A DNA stretch of 64,000 nucleotides from assembly GCA_013398955.1 (NCBI GenBank), contig VWPU01003199.1:19692-83691 (forward strand). Direction: 5' to 3'. The notes below the pieces were generated by a model that had not been told where the DNA came from, ran no database searches, and saw only the letters and a program-made list of their open reading frames with translations. The DNA is from Callaeas wilsoni (Eukaryota > Chordata > Aves > Passeriformes > Callaeidae). A program made the translations under genes and the position numbers. Below, in pieces: positions 27,501 through 37,526 of this stretch (positions are counted from its first letter, which is position 1; each line of letters starts with the position of its first letter).

Positions 27501-30500
27501 CTACAAGGGGATATAAATTTGAAAAGGACAGGTTTTGCAACACTCATCTGATGGTTTAAAATACTTCAGAAGGGCATTAACTGCCTTTTAGAACACAATT
27601 ACATTCATGTTCTAAAACAACAACTATAAAAACATTATGTGATGGAGGAAAAGCATGTTTTCCTACTTGCACCTTACCAAAAGTAAATTGTCACCACAAT
27701 TTTAGCTTACAGAGAATACAGGAGAAGTTAATACCCACATGCCGTATCACTCCATTACGTGATGGAGCAAAAGCATGTTTTCCTACTTGCACCTTACCAA
27801 AAGTAAATTGTCACCACAATTTTAGCTTACAGAGAATACAGGAGAAGTTAATACCCACATGCCGTATCACTCCTTTATCCAGCAAGCTCTGCTTTTTGGC
27901 AGTCATGACAAAGTAGTGCGTATCATCTTTGTAGTAGACAATGTTCTCCAAGTCAATGCCTTGTGACAGAACAAAAGACATGGCAGTGAAGGAACAAGTT
28001 AGGAGTTATGTGCAACAAAGGTTCTAACAGAAGTAAGTAAATTGAAACTGCATGGTTAGAAAAAGTCAGAGAGAGAAAGCCAATTTTCTCCCATGCTCTG
28101 GGTGACTTTAAATCTGAATTGTCAACAAAACCACAGACAGCACATTTCTACCTCTTTTAAAAAAAATCCACTTAACATCACTCTAAGGTTTACATTCAGA
28201 TGTGGAGTGCAGAAAGCTGAACTCTGGATTCATGACCTCTTCCCATTTAGGGCTCTGATTTCCTGAAAACCGTAAGTTCTCCACTTCTGAACCAAAATGA
28301 CACACATCTGCTTTGTAAAGCAGAACAGCTGCAAAAATAAGGAAGCCAGATTTCAGAGACAGCAATGACTGACTGCCTCGCACAGGATGTTAGTTTCTTG
28401 ACCAAACACACAAATTTGAGCTGCAAAGTTGTAATAATAAAGACAAACAGTTTCCACTGGAAATCTGTCAAGCGCTGGCAAACCTGTGGCATCTCGGAGA
28501 TCCTGGAAGAACTTCTGGTTGAAGATGAAGGCCACACCGCTGATCTCTTCTACTTTGGCTTCAGCTGTGGTGTTGCGATTGATGAAGTTTGCTGTGATGG
28601 CAATTGCGAGTTTACCACGGAATTCTTTTCGGCGAAACCCTACAGGAAGGATAAAGCAGCAACACTGAAAACCAGGTACACCCCCAGAGAGGGCTCAGCA
28701 TGCCACTGACAGGTGCACTCACAAAGTGAAGAGAGACAGAAGGGATGTGATGAGTTACAAACTCCTCCAGAGAGGAAAGAACAATTGCTGCATCAGAAAA
28801 ATAAGTGTTGTTTAGGGAAAAAGCTCCACCTCCTCTGAGCCACCTCCTCTCTCATCTCTGTTCCCAAAGCTGCAATTTCCATTAAAAAAATATTAATATG
28901 GGATTCTCTGTTACACAGAATAATACTCAACACCTCAGTTCCTACACCCAAAGGTAGGAGTGACAACACTACTCAACTAAAGAAAAAGAGCAGGAAAAAT
29001 TATCCAGATCAAAACCCCTTATGTCTTCGTTAGTTTAGAGGAAGAAAACAAAGACCACCCACGTCGTTGCTACAAATGGATTTTCACATGGACTTTTAAT
29101 GTCCCTTTCACTTGTCAAGTGTCTTTCCAGATGCTGATTGGCATGTTAAAGGTCACTTTTGTTCTAACAAATTTAAGAATAAGCTCTATTTGGAGGTGAA
29201 TTATGGACACACCATTACCTTCTAAGGTGTTTCTCCTGCCATCCCCTCCGATGATTACTTCAAACTCGTACTCAGACACTGGATGGGTTTTGGGGTGGAC
29301 CAATGCACGCCAACCTATTCCTGTAGATAAACTCCAAGTTAATGACAATATAAATTGCAATAACAATAGAAAAAAAAATAGATAAAACCACTTCTTACTA
29401 TCAATAAACCCTTCATTACATGATCAGTCAAGAAACCCTGCAGGACAGGTACGCTGATGACAGGGCTATTCCTGAACTGTGCAGCCATTCCATGTGAACC
29501 AGAGGCAAACACAGCTCTGCTAAAACTCCCCTGTTTCCTTTAAGGGCCTCTAAAAACTTCTCTACTACCTATGCAATTAATACAAGGCCAAAAAACAAGT
29601 AAGCCACATCTCCTGTAGTGATCAGAGAACAGGTTTCACAGTGGTACTAAAAGCATAACAAGGATCATTCACCAATATAAATATCCTCAGTGAATGCAAA
29701 GAAAGGAGTTGTTTCAAAATATAATGCAATAGGCTTAAGTATTTTAGAAGCAATTACAATTTACCATGTCTTGGCCTATTTCTGTGTAGTCCTTCTGGTG
29801 ACTTTGCTTCCTACAGTAACTAATTTGGATTTGTCACGAGAAAAAAAACAAATCCTACTAAAAATCCAAGCAAAAATGGATTAGTAACTATTCTTATCAA
29901 TGGAGCACGAGGAAAGGACTTAACATCATGAGTAGGAGCCTGTGTATCCTACCACTGCCTCTCCCCTCCTCTACTACCCATTTCAGTGCTACTTGCTTTC
30001 ATTCTCCTGGTCCTCCGGAGGGTAAACGAGCCCCCGAAACTCCACATTGACATGGATCTCTATTCCCAAGATCAAGGCAACCTTCAAAAGGATGAGCTGG
30101 AGCTGACGGATACCTGCAAAAAAGGCAGATGATTAAAGAAATAGAAGAGAAAGAAAAGAGCACAAGCGCCCGTGTGTGTCTGTGTGCCATTACTGATACA
30201 CTGACTTAAAGGCCAGCTGCTGCTTTCTTCTTCCCCACGGTGTTCCCAGCACTTCATCCAGGCACCTCTGGTGTGCAGTATCACAGCATGCCGAGACAAT
30301 TCTACACAGATGAAAACCCAGCCCTTTGCAAAGGATAAAAAGTAATTTTTTGATGTTTCGGTCCCCGAATCAGCAACAAGGGAAACAACCAGGACACGAA
30401 CTGCAGGAGAGGGAGGGAGGACAGCACAAGCAGGACTGCTCTTGTCACAGCCAGCCAAGAGCCACTGGATCAGCCTGGCTGTCACACTGACCTGCACCTC

Positions 30501-33500
30501 CATCCCAGCACCTCTGGGTTAGTGAGGGCATAGGAAGCTCCTCAGCACCTCTTCCCTCTTCAGGTAATTTGGCAATGAGAATGAAAATTACAGTGCGCAA
30601 ACCCAATTAATTTGAAGGAAAACACCTTACTGTCATATTTCAGATACTGAAATGAAAAAATCCTTCACCTAAACACTAAATTTGAGCTGTGCTGATACAC
30701 AAAAACCCCAAAATGCATAAAGAGTGAAAGAATAAAAATGAAAAGAAATTAGAAGAGAAAAGCAATCTGCAAGACTGAAGTTAAAGATCTTCCAGTTTTA
30801 CCATTTGTTGCCAAAATGAAAAAAAAGAGAGAACACAGACTGGTGGGCAACAGCTGGCTGTGCCATGTACACTCAATTTTGGAGAAGAAAAAAAGTAAGA
30901 AAAATAACAATTCCTGTGCCAAAGCATTCAGCTTTCAAAGGAGACAGATTTCACAGAATTTAAAAATCATCAAGATTATTCTCAATTTTTACACGTAAAC
31001 ATCTATTTAATCAAAACGTAGCTTCATCACTCTTCTGAGAATTAACAAAGCCAAAACCGTTCCTCCTTTCTCCAGACTGACATTCACAAGAATGTTCAAA
31101 AGCATTCACTGATGTTTTTTTACAAGTTGCTCAACAGAATAATATGGCAGCTGCAGGAATGGATCAGCAAAAACCAGAAAAACTATCCATCAAAAAAAAA
31201 TTTAAAAATTGAGCTTTAAGTGTACTTTTCAGTGTAGGAAGAAGCTATGCCTTGAGAATGCCTGAAAGATGACAGACAAACATTGCGTGTTTTAATCTCA
31301 CGACTAGCCCAGAATGCGCGATGCAGAGGTAATGCTGGATTGTACCGTGACAACTTGAGAGCAGCGATGGGTGCAGGCTGAATTTTCATGGCCCCACGCC
31401 CTCACCCCCTCCTCCTGGCCAGGAAGAACCAGTGCTGCTGTACTCACTGATATGGTCTATGGATCCTGCACAGAATTTGCCGTAGAACTTCTTGGCGCCA
31501 AGGCCCCTCAAGTCATGGATGGTGAAGGGCCACAAATGCAGCACGTTGTTGCGGGAAAAGGCATCCCTCTTTTCTATGACCACCACCTTGGCTCCCAGGA
31601 ACGACAGGTCGATGGCTGTACGAAGGCCACAGGGTCCAGCCCCAATGATCAGACACTGCAAAGCAACCAGCACAGAGTAACTGGACAGCCCTTGGAGGAA
31701 ACAGCTATTTCTGCAGCAGCTTCCAAGCATCCCACGGCTCTTAGGAGTAAGAGCTCTTTGTCTGAAACATAAGCTGAAATTTCACATCAGTTTTTCTATT
31801 TCTACCTGCCAAGTTCTGCCATTGATACAGTTAAAGCAGTAACCACAAGCTGAAAAGGAAGTATATTGCAGAGCAGTGAAAAGACTGAGGAAGCAGGCAA
31901 GTAAAACCACGTGCTTGCAACCCTTGCTCTAAGAAGAGCTGCCAAGTCATGCTCTCCAAGCTTTGTAAGTACCTGGAGAACAGCAATATTACTGAAGGTT
32001 TCTCCCTCCCACACTCCTTTTTTTCCTTAAAAAAAAAAAAAAAAAAAAAAAAAAGGCAATGACAAGTCTTCCTCTCATCTTCCAAACACTGAGCTGGCCT
32101 TTTGTAAGAATATCTTCAGTAGCATTGCAACAGCTACAGCAGATAAACACACGACACTAATGTTTTTATAAACACCATCATTTAGAATAACAGAAAAACA
32201 CAGAGTAGCCAAGTCAGACCACTCTAACTTTTGCCTTTGTTGGTGCTTTGGTGCTTCTACTACCACAGTAAAGGAGGCTTCAAGGAAGTAAACATCACGT
32301 AAATACAAACTTTGTGTGATCAGACAATTTCTCCAACCCAACCTCTGCCATATCAAAGGTCTTTCACCTTATCTTTTTCCACTCTATTCACCAGCACCGT
32401 CAGATGCTAATAAACAACGTGAGAATGTAAAATATGTGCATGTCTAGTGTTGAAGTACCTTCTGAGAACAGAATGATACAGCAAAATAATGTCAGATTAA
32501 AAAGCCAAGATAGTCAGTAGACACTTCCTACCCACAGAAACCAAGGTCCACAGAGAAAGTGTTGGTACGTGCAGTCACATAAATACAGTACACAGTCCAT
32601 TTTTTCATATCATTATTGCACTTTGATTTCTCTCGAGCAAACCAGAGACACGGAATAAAGACCTTGCTACAGAGGTGGCTGCTGCCGCCATGTGATTCTT
32701 TTCCAGGTCCTTATATATCCTTATGGCTGCATAAGAAAGCTCTTTGAGAAATTCTGAAGTATGCCAAAATTTAGCCACGAGCCAGTGTTCTGATAAACAG
32801 CCAATCCCAAAGCAAAACTTTGTGTTCAATGGTCACCCCCATTTGACAATTTTTACAGTCTGCCGCATTCTCACCACTTATTCACTGGGGCATAAACTCT
32901 GCAAGCACCATGCAACCCCAAATATAAAGCCTGAATGATGGAAAACCAGTACAAGTTACAGCAGTGATGACATAGCTCCTGACACGCAAATTCCAGGTGA
33001 GACTACTGAATAAGGTAAGAGGTGACATAAATCTGAGGGCAGAGATCCAAGTCTAGAGGAAAGGGAAGGGAATAATAACACCACTGCTCCTTTAGTAGCT
33101 TCAGGAACCTGAAAGCATTTGGAACACAAGGCAAGCCCAACCTCTGAGCTAATAAATACCTAAAGAAAATTGTATATTGAACAGGTGTCCATCTTGTAAT
33201 TTGTTATGAGGGATCCTCAATTAGAATCTACTACATTGTTCCAATTGAATATTGCTTTCTTTGTAGGTAAGTGTAACTCCCAAACACCCCACCTTGTCTT
33301 TCTTTTCTTAAACTTTTCAGAAAATTAGCTCAGCATATCATATTTATACAGGTAATAATTTTGCCTGGCTGACAACTACAATCTTCAAAGAGCCTGGATT
33401 TCAATAAGCAGCAAGAACACACTGAATTGGGTGACTTTCATTCTTTGATAAATTTCCACATATAAAATATTTATGATGGAGTACACAACAGCAAAGGAAT

Positions 33501-36500
33501 TGTACTAAAATCAGACTATTCAAACTCAGGTTTTGTGAAATGATAAACTAGTTGCCTGCAATTTTGTCACACGAAAAGAGGGTTTTTTCCTCTCTATCCT
33601 TCCTCCCTGTCCTCATAGTAGGATGTGGTTAAAAGCATTTAGGTTATGTTTAATATAGTAGATGTTCTGAATGTAGAATACTCAGATAAGTCATTTATGG
33701 TCAAAGCTGCCTTCTCTTTAAACCATCACAAAAACATTAAATCGTGTTGCTATAAAACAGAAATTCTATGCACAATTAAAAATAGAAAAGATTCTTTTCC
33801 ACCTCTAATGCTTCTTCCAGTTTCAGATGTCTCATAAAAACCCACCTTCTGATACTCTCAGAGAGCAATAACTCCACGAGATGCCAAGTACAGCCAAATA
33901 AAGGCAGCTACTGTTATTCCTTGTTGCCTTTCCCCTCAATGACTCCAAGCAATTGCTGCAACTCCCCGCACTGAAGCTGTCTCACCCCTCAAAAACACTT
34001 CTTGCTCAAGATCTTTCGGACAGATTATATCCAGTTTCCAGTAACAACGCCATGGTAATGGAACATTAAATGCAAACTGAAATGCTGTATTCTCTGTATA
34101 ACCAATGAAGAGGGAGCACCATTTGTAACTATTTACATTTGAACAACCCATCATGTCCAAGACTTACTTTCATGAACTCTGACTATCTGAATTCTGGTTA
34201 GCCTGGATGCTGGCCATGTGCACAAACTGCCCAGCTCCAGGCACAGCACCTCATCCCTGAACAATTTTTTTACATGGGCAATTAGGAGCTATCCTACAAA
34301 GTATGAAAACTTCAGAACTGGTTTGTTCAAGTGTACAGAAGCCAGGCTTCCTAAAGAAATGACTGGCTTCTGTTCTGACATGGATAAAACCCTAATCTTT
34401 ATTTTAAATTCTATCATCTCCACGTGACCACTTGAATTTCTGTACCTTTTAATCGGCAGCTTGCAAATTACATTAAACATTAGGAATATAAAGCTAAGTG
34501 AGTTAGGAAACATCAAATCAGACATGATTCAGTTCTCAAAAGGCCTCTGCTTCGAACAGTTATGATTATCTCTTAGGAACTACATTTAAACATTTAATGG
34601 CAGATTAGGATAGGAAACAAAAACTTAAGGGAAACATATATGAAAATACAAGAGGACTACATAGTGAAATTTAGTTTTAAAAATATGTCCACTGCAGTCA
34701 TTGCCCACTCCCATCACTGTGGTCCTGCACACCAACACCAGCAAGTTCTGAGGTTTCTCTCTCAGCATTCAACGAGGGGCAGTCACACATGACCTCATGA
34801 GCCCCTCTGTTTATCTCATCACCACCCCACCACGTGCTATTTCTACAATCACTCTCCTGATCCCAGTTCTCCAATTCCATTCTCACTCTCTTTAATTTGG
34901 CTTTGGTGTATGAAATAGGCTAAGCTTTTGGATGATACAGAATCTCTAGCAACCTCTTCAGTCAAACATCACTCCCAGGATGCTTTACTCCTTTTATCCA
35001 CCTTGTAACCGTACTTGAAGAGATGTTTTAAAGACACTTGGTTACATGTATTTATTCAAAGCACGACCTTTTCTAATGACTTTTAAGCCTCAGTACTCCT
35101 CTGGGTCTCCAGCTATTCTTTCAGAGCACCATCTGAAGGACTTTCATTTCTCTCACTCCTCTCACTGCCAACTTCCCAGGGGGCTTCACCCATGATCTCA
35201 TGTGTGATCTTCCTCGATGAACTGTCTTTGCATCACCTCATTCAGAGACACTGGTTCAATGAGCTTTGTCAGAGCTGTCAATTCACAGAACTTCTCCAAC
35301 TCAAGAGTTGGCTACTTCTTGGCCAAGCTAAAATCTCTACCTTTCTAACATTTCCTTGTGGCTGCCTAGTTGTTAATTCAAGCCCAACACAACCAAATGG
35401 AGCTCTAAAGTCCTTCTAAACTCAGCTCACCACTTCCCTTTGAGATAAATGTCACACTTTATTTTCTGAATGCCTTTCATAGCTGGATGTCACCCTCCAC
35501 TCACATCTGGTTCTTCGTATGCTCTCACAATCAAGCACTATCCACTTATCCTCCCATTAAATCTCTTCTTTAATGTTTCATCTCTATTATTGAACCAACC
35601 TGTTCCAGTATTAACAAATACAGTCAGAGCCTAGATGCAAAAATCACTCTTATAGTCTATTATTCAAATAAGTTAAAAACCTCTACATCTTGCTCCCTCC
35701 ATCTCTTTCTCATAAAAACATAAACCACCCATCTTCATTTCACAGACTTGAACATCCTAGTTCAGTTCAACCCAGAGTGTTTCAATCAAAATAAGAGCAA
35801 TTCCTGAATCTAATGAATGCACAGGGCAATCAATTCTGCAGAAAATTTAAATTTTTTCTCCATGATGCTCATAGCGCTTGGAAGGCTTATTCCTAAGTAT
35901 ACACAAAACCTACTACATTTATCTTCCTGTAAATCTTTCCTTTCTTATTTTGCCTGAAGAATGTAAACCTTAACAGTGGCTGGATTTTTGGGGTGTTGAA
36001 GCTACTGCCCATTGTGATTACCAACAGTGTGCAATTGTTTGATTTTCAGGGTTTACCAAGTGTTACTATAGTAACTCATTATAAATGCCTCCATCCATAT
36101 GAAAATGGCCACTGAAACAAGATAATTAAGAAACTAACATAACTTTCTAATATCTAGTTGGGGGAAAATACAAGTCCACAGATCTGAAATGACATTCTCT
36201 AAACAAGATATATTTGTCCCTCTGTTCTATACTGAGGAATTAATCATTAATTCCTCCTATTAAAGTATTTCCTTCTCTGAAAAGGTGACTATTCAAGAGG
36301 AAGCGCAGCATCTATTGTCTTCAATGAAGGAGGAGAGAATCCTGTTCTAATTTTATCCTATTCTGCACTATTTGCCTTTTTTGAGAAAAGAAGAGTGCTT
36401 GATTATTTACAAAACCAACCTATTCTATTCACATTTCAAGAAATGATATAAAGAACTGCTTTCAAACTGCACTGTCCAAGGGGGTGCAGCACATAAATGC

Positions 36501-37414
36501 CAGCTCACAATAATTCAGGTTAAAAAATAAAAGTGAAACGCTCTGTGTGTGTGCGCATGTAAAAGAAGGAATTCCTGCAGTAAATACCACACATACCAGC
36601 CTTTTAAAAAGAATTGGTATGAGTTTCCACAGAATATTCCTTTTTCTTTGAACATGGAATACAAATGATCAAGTTCGAAATAATGGAAAACAGTCTGTTT
36701 TGCCAAATTGGCAGAAAAGTTCAGTTTTCTTGAGAGAGTCATGAGAATTTTCAAATTAAAACTGGAAATTTCCAGACATGCATATTTTGTATCCTGGACT
36801 CCAAGAGCACACATTCCTGTTACTATCAAAATGCCAAAGAAAGTCCACCAAGATTAAAGGTTTACCAGTGAAGCTTTTCCAAGACATCTGTCTATAGGAC
36901 CGATGCCACAAAAACTTGCTGGCTGCTTCTCCTGAACAAAATACAAACATCCAGGTGGGCAGTCAAATCTGGTGGTGAAAAAAGGAATTTCTGATTGCTG
37001 ATCAAACGCTAAAATTGTGAGAACACTCCTGAAACTTCCCTGGGCTTACAGAGACACCAGGCAACATCCTTCTACATCCATACCTTTTTACTGAGTATTC
37101 CAGAGGGACTGGGTAACAGCTGCCTGGACCAGGGTGACTGAACCTCTTACCTTCGTGTTGGCGCATGCTTTCCCCTTCTTGTAGTCCTTATGGCTGCCTC
37201 TTTTATCCAATTTGGCCCACAAGGCTTTGGCTTTCCAGTAATTGAGCTTGGACTTGAGTTTGTGATAGAAGGAACGATAGTCCTTGGGCTTTAGTTCTAG
37301 GTAGTCACAGAGCTCTTGGAAAGCCTTGAGAGTCCCCTTGCAGGTGGAAGCCTGGACAAATCTGTCGAAGAGAACATGAGCCTGGTTCACCTTGTCGTTT
37401 TTACTTTCCTCCAT
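2286..37414 (-). CDS. MICAL3: MICAL3, N-terminal two-fifths (16 coding exons, 3' end beyond window)
   Basis: MICAL3 is a flavoprotein that uses NADPH and oxygen to oxidise methionines of F-actin. It is also known as a Rab8 effector in vesicle docking with ELKS and as a midbody factor in cytokinesis. The joined exons give 808 codons in one frame: monooxygenase (1-484) with GxGxxG at 93-98, a GGDGR motif at 221-225 and a GD motif at 397-398; a CH domain (about 515-625); a basic GKRRK stretch at 678-682; and the start of LIM. The N-terminus (MEESK, then [20 protein letters not shown]) and the CH region match vertebrate MICAL3 much better than MICAL2 or MICAL1 as I recall them. The human protein is about 2000 residues, so roughly 60 percent lies outside. 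Fifteen internal introns are complete; fourteen are GT-AG and one is GC-AG. Paralogue assignment is recognition-based, not by search. Confidence 0.96.
5403..5690. promoter_or_regulatory. CpG-enriched patch with E2F-type site (candidate)
   Basis: About nineteen CpG dinucleotides occur in under 300 bases of otherwise CpG-poor intron. The segment opens with TTTGGCGCGAAA (5403-5414), a full E2F consensus. No TATA box or initiator could be assigned. It could be an intragenic promoter, an enhancer or a chance GC patch. Confidence 0.35.
18545..18580. repeat. (AC)n microsatellite, interrupted once
   Basis: Thirteen AC units, one AG, then four more AC units. In the MICAL3 pre-mRNA this reads as a UG repeat about 400 bases after exon 15. 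Confidence 0.98.
18978..19151 (-). CDS. MICAL3: MICAL3 coding exon 15 (residues 689-746)
   Basis: Encodes [40 protein letters not shown] and [18 protein letters not shown], a conserved linker before the LIM domain. The exon is 58 codons, phase 0 at both ends. Acceptor TTGTTAG|GAG; donor CAG|GTAGGA. About 400 bases into the following intron the pre-mRNA carries a UG repeat. Confidence 0.96.
19878..19940 (-). CDS. MICAL3: MICAL3 coding exon 14 (residues 668-688), basic stretch
   Basis: A small 21-codon exon encoding [20 protein letters not shown] plus D. The GKRRK cluster resembles the nuclear localisation signals described for MICAL family linkers; that role is inferred. Acceptor TTTCAG|GAC; donor GAC|GTAAGT is full consensus. 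Because both ends are phase 0, skipping this exon would keep the frame. Confidence 0.93.
20431..20543 (-). CDS. MICAL3: MICAL3 coding exon 13 (residues 630-667)
   Basis: Encodes [20 protein letters not shown], then [17 protein letters not shown], the serine/basic linker after the CH domain, closely matching MICAL3. Acceptor TAACAG|AT; donor AAG|GTAACC. Phase 0 at the 3' end. Confidence 0.96.
21460..21656 (-). CDS. MICAL3: MICAL3 coding exon 12 (residues 564-630), CH domain second half
   Basis: Encodes [40 protein letters not shown] and [20 protein letters not shown]. This completes the CH domain, whose last helix carries the [14 protein letters not shown] sequence. Acceptor TTTGCAG|A; donor GTG|GTAAGC. 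Confidence 0.97.
22906..23053 (-). CDS. MICAL3: MICAL3 coding exon 11 (residues 515-564), CH domain first half
   Basis: Encodes [40 protein letters not shown] and IIHRYRPDL. The [21 protein letters not shown] core is the signature of a calponin-homology domain. Acceptor TTTGCAG|AG; donor AAT|GTGAGT, with an isoleucine codon split across the intron. Confidence 0.97.
24184..24277 (-). CDS. MICAL3: MICAL3 coding exon 10 (residues 484-515), linker to CH domain
   Basis: Encodes [20 protein letters not shown], then [11 protein letters not shown], the linker between the monooxygenase and CH domains. Human MICAL3 as I recall it reads VRHLYDTGETKDIHLEMES here, quite unlike MICAL2, which supports the paralogue call. 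Acceptor GTTTTAG|GTA; donor ATG|GTAGGT. Confidence 0.95.
24791..24917 (-). CDS. MICAL3: MICAL3 coding exon 9 (residues 441-483)
   Basis: Encodes [20 protein letters not shown], then [20 protein letters not shown] and QQ, closing the monooxygenase module. Acceptor CCCAAG|G; donor CAG|GTAAAT. Length 127 gives one completing base and 42 codons. Confidence 0.97.
24945..25065. repeat. GT-rich low-complexity tract next to exon 9
   Basis: Plus strand is almost entirely G and T with TTTG/TTTGG units. In the MICAL3 transcript this is an A/C-rich stretch lying about 30-150 bases upstream of the exon 9 acceptor. Confidence 0.9.
25250..25440 (+). mobile_element. Decayed CR1 LINE fragment, sense orientation
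   Basis: The run GGGGGACTGGAGCATTTGCC, followed by a GAGAGCTGAG-like segment and an AGAAGAGAAAGCTCAGGGAAG segment, matches the conserved 3' region of CR1 (GGACTGGAGCATCTC, then GAGAAGAGAAGGCTCAGGG). It is old and divergent and lacks the 3' terminal ATTCTATGA-type repeat. It sits in the intron between exons 8 and 9. Confidence 0.7.
26201..26316 (-). CDS. MICAL3: MICAL3 coding exon 8 (residues 403-441)
   Basis: Encodes [20 protein letters not shown], then [19 protein letters not shown], the end of the flavin site with the typical PMGTG turn. Acceptor ATATCAG|CCG; donor GAG|GTAATG, leaving two bases of an arginine codon. Upstream on the minus strand, a run of 22 T with an adjoining ambiguous base sits 16-38 bases before the acceptor and probably serves as its pyrimidine tract. 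Confidence 0.97.
26332..26354. repeat. Poly-A run of 22 with adjoining ambiguous base
   Basis: 22 A followed by the only N in the window (26354). On the MICAL3 strand it is a T tract just upstream of the exon 8 acceptor. The N suggests uncertain homopolymer length. Confidence 0.98.
26914..27171 (-). CDS. MICAL3: MICAL3 coding exon 7 (residues 317-402)
   Basis: Encodes [20 protein letters not shown], a REAADFS stretch, [20 protein letters not shown], and [16 protein letters not shown]. The GD motif (397-398) is a third conserved element of the flavin-binding site. The exon is 86 codons, phase 0 at both ends. It is distinctly GC- and CpG-richer than its introns. Acceptor TTGGCAG|GAC; the donor GAG|GTTCGT is relatively weak. 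Confidence 0.97.
27633..27872. repeat. 120-bp tandem duplication, two copies, spans exon 6 donor
   Basis: Copy 1 (27633-27752) and copy 2 (27753-27872) differ at two positions only (27638/27758 and 27648/27768), about 98 percent identity. Copy 2 includes the last 14 bases of MICAL3 exon 6 and its donor; copy 1 repeats both inside the intron. The high identity implies a recent event or an assembly duplication. Confidence 0.97.
27859..27959 (-). CDS. MICAL3: MICAL3 coding exon 6 (residues 283-316), donor lies in a 120-bp duplication
   Basis: Encodes [19 protein letters not shown], then [15 protein letters not shown], within the monooxygenase. Acceptor CACAAG|GC; donor CAT|GTGGGT at 27858-27857. 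The last 14-15 bases of the exon and the donor are also present 120 bases further into the intron because of a tandem duplication (27633-27872). The proximal donor must be the productive one, because extending to the distal copy meets an in-frame TGA at 27813-27811. Confidence 0.96.
28484..28639 (-). CDS. MICAL3: MICAL3 coding exon 5 (residues 231-283)
   Basis: Encodes [19 protein letters not shown] and [19 protein letters not shown] then [11 protein letters not shown], a core monooxygenase segment almost invariant among MICALs. Acceptor CTGTAG|GG. The donor CAG|GTTTGC is weaker than average at positions +3 to +6. Confidence 0.97.
29219..29320 (-). CDS. MICAL3: MICAL3 coding exon 4 (residues 197-231)
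   Basis: Encodes [20 protein letters not shown] then [13 protein letters not shown]. The GGDGRRN segment (221-227) is the DG-type motif of flavin monooxygenases that participates in FAD/NADPH binding. Acceptor CTACAG|GA; donor AAG|GTAATG. Split codons at both ends fit the neighbours. Confidence 0.97.
29997..30113 (-). CDS. MICAL3: MICAL3 coding exon 3 (residues 158-197), ends at a GC donor
   Basis: Encodes [20 protein letters not shown] and [18 protein letters not shown], part of the monooxygenase fold. The acceptor TTTGCAG|GT restores the split serine. The only boundary that keeps phase and gives the conserved ENER-IGWR junction is AAA|GCAAGT, a GC donor with otherwise ideal consensus. It supplies the first base of an AGA arginine codon. 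Length is 117 bases, matching two completing bases, 38 codons and one leftover base. Confidence 0.95.
31448..31655 (-). CDS. MICAL3: MICAL3 coding exon 2 (residues 89-158, FAD-binding motif)
   Basis: Encodes [17 protein letters not shown] with the GxGxxG dinucleotide-binding motif (residues 93-98) that contacts FAD. It is followed by [20 protein letters not shown] and the nearly invariant [19 protein letters not shown] segment. Acceptor TTTGCAG|TGT; donor TCA|GTGAGT, close to consensus. The last base opens a serine codon completed in the next exon. Confidence 0.97.
31656..37150 (-). other. MICAL3: MICAL3 intron between coding exons 1 and 2
   Basis: A 5.5-kb AT-rich intron. It contains a 26-base poly-A run at 32029-32054, and a long pyrimidine-leaning stretch at about 35080-35760 on the plus strand. 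No exon, RNA gene or dispersed repeat was recognised. Confidence 0.8.
32029..32054. repeat. Poly-A run of 26
   Basis: Uninterrupted A homopolymer in the intron between coding exons 1 and 2. No retroposed body is recognisable on its 5' side. Confidence 0.95.
37151..37414 (-). CDS. MICAL3: MICAL3 coding exon 1 (residues 1-88)
   Basis: Encodes the start methionine and the helical N-terminal part of the monooxygenase module, including [33 protein letters not shown] and [16 protein letters not shown], which are typical of MICAL3. The exon is exactly 88 codons, phase 0, and ends in NTK before the donor AAG|GTAAGA. The next exon continues with [10 protein letters not shown] as in the family. Confidence 0.97.
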
Positions 37415-37526
37415 GCTTCACACTTGGCAGCTGCCCAGGGGGGCAGCTGTGCTCTTCCAGTCTGCCAGATTTCCCGATGTTGCTCCGCTGAGCCACTTTC
37501 ACCTCTGGCTTACAAGCATTATTAAC
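37415..37526 (-). other. MICAL3: MICAL3 5' UTR part of the first coding exon
   Basis: On the minus strand a pyrimidine-rich tract ends in TTTTATAG at 37527, a good splice acceptor 112 bases before the start codon. The start has a strong Kozak context (A at -3, G at +4). The acceptor shows that this exon is not the transcription start, so at least one non-coding exon lies at higher coordinates. The UTR itself is not CpG-rich, consistent with an internal exon rather than a promoter. Confidence 0.75.

Larger units (their letters stand above)
19152..31447 (-). other. MICAL3: Short MICAL3 introns between exons 2 and 15
   Basis: Thirteen introns interleave with the exons listed here, between about 490 and 1334 bases each. 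The longer ones are 20544-21459, 21657-22905, 23054-24183, 24918-26200 and 30114-31447. Apart from a decayed CR1 piece (25250-25440), a GT-rich tract (24945-25065), a poly-A run with an ambiguous base, and the 120-bp duplication, I see only unremarkable AT-rich intronic sequence. Confidence 0.8.

Noticed and set aside
32029..32054. Poly-A run as the tail of a processed pseudogene
   Set aside because: No gene-like sequence or target-site duplication could be seen on either side.
2286..37414. Assignment to MICAL2 instead of MICAL3
   Set aside because: The N-terminus, the exon 10 linker and the CH/linker sequences agree with MICAL3 and differ strongly from MICAL2 as I know them.
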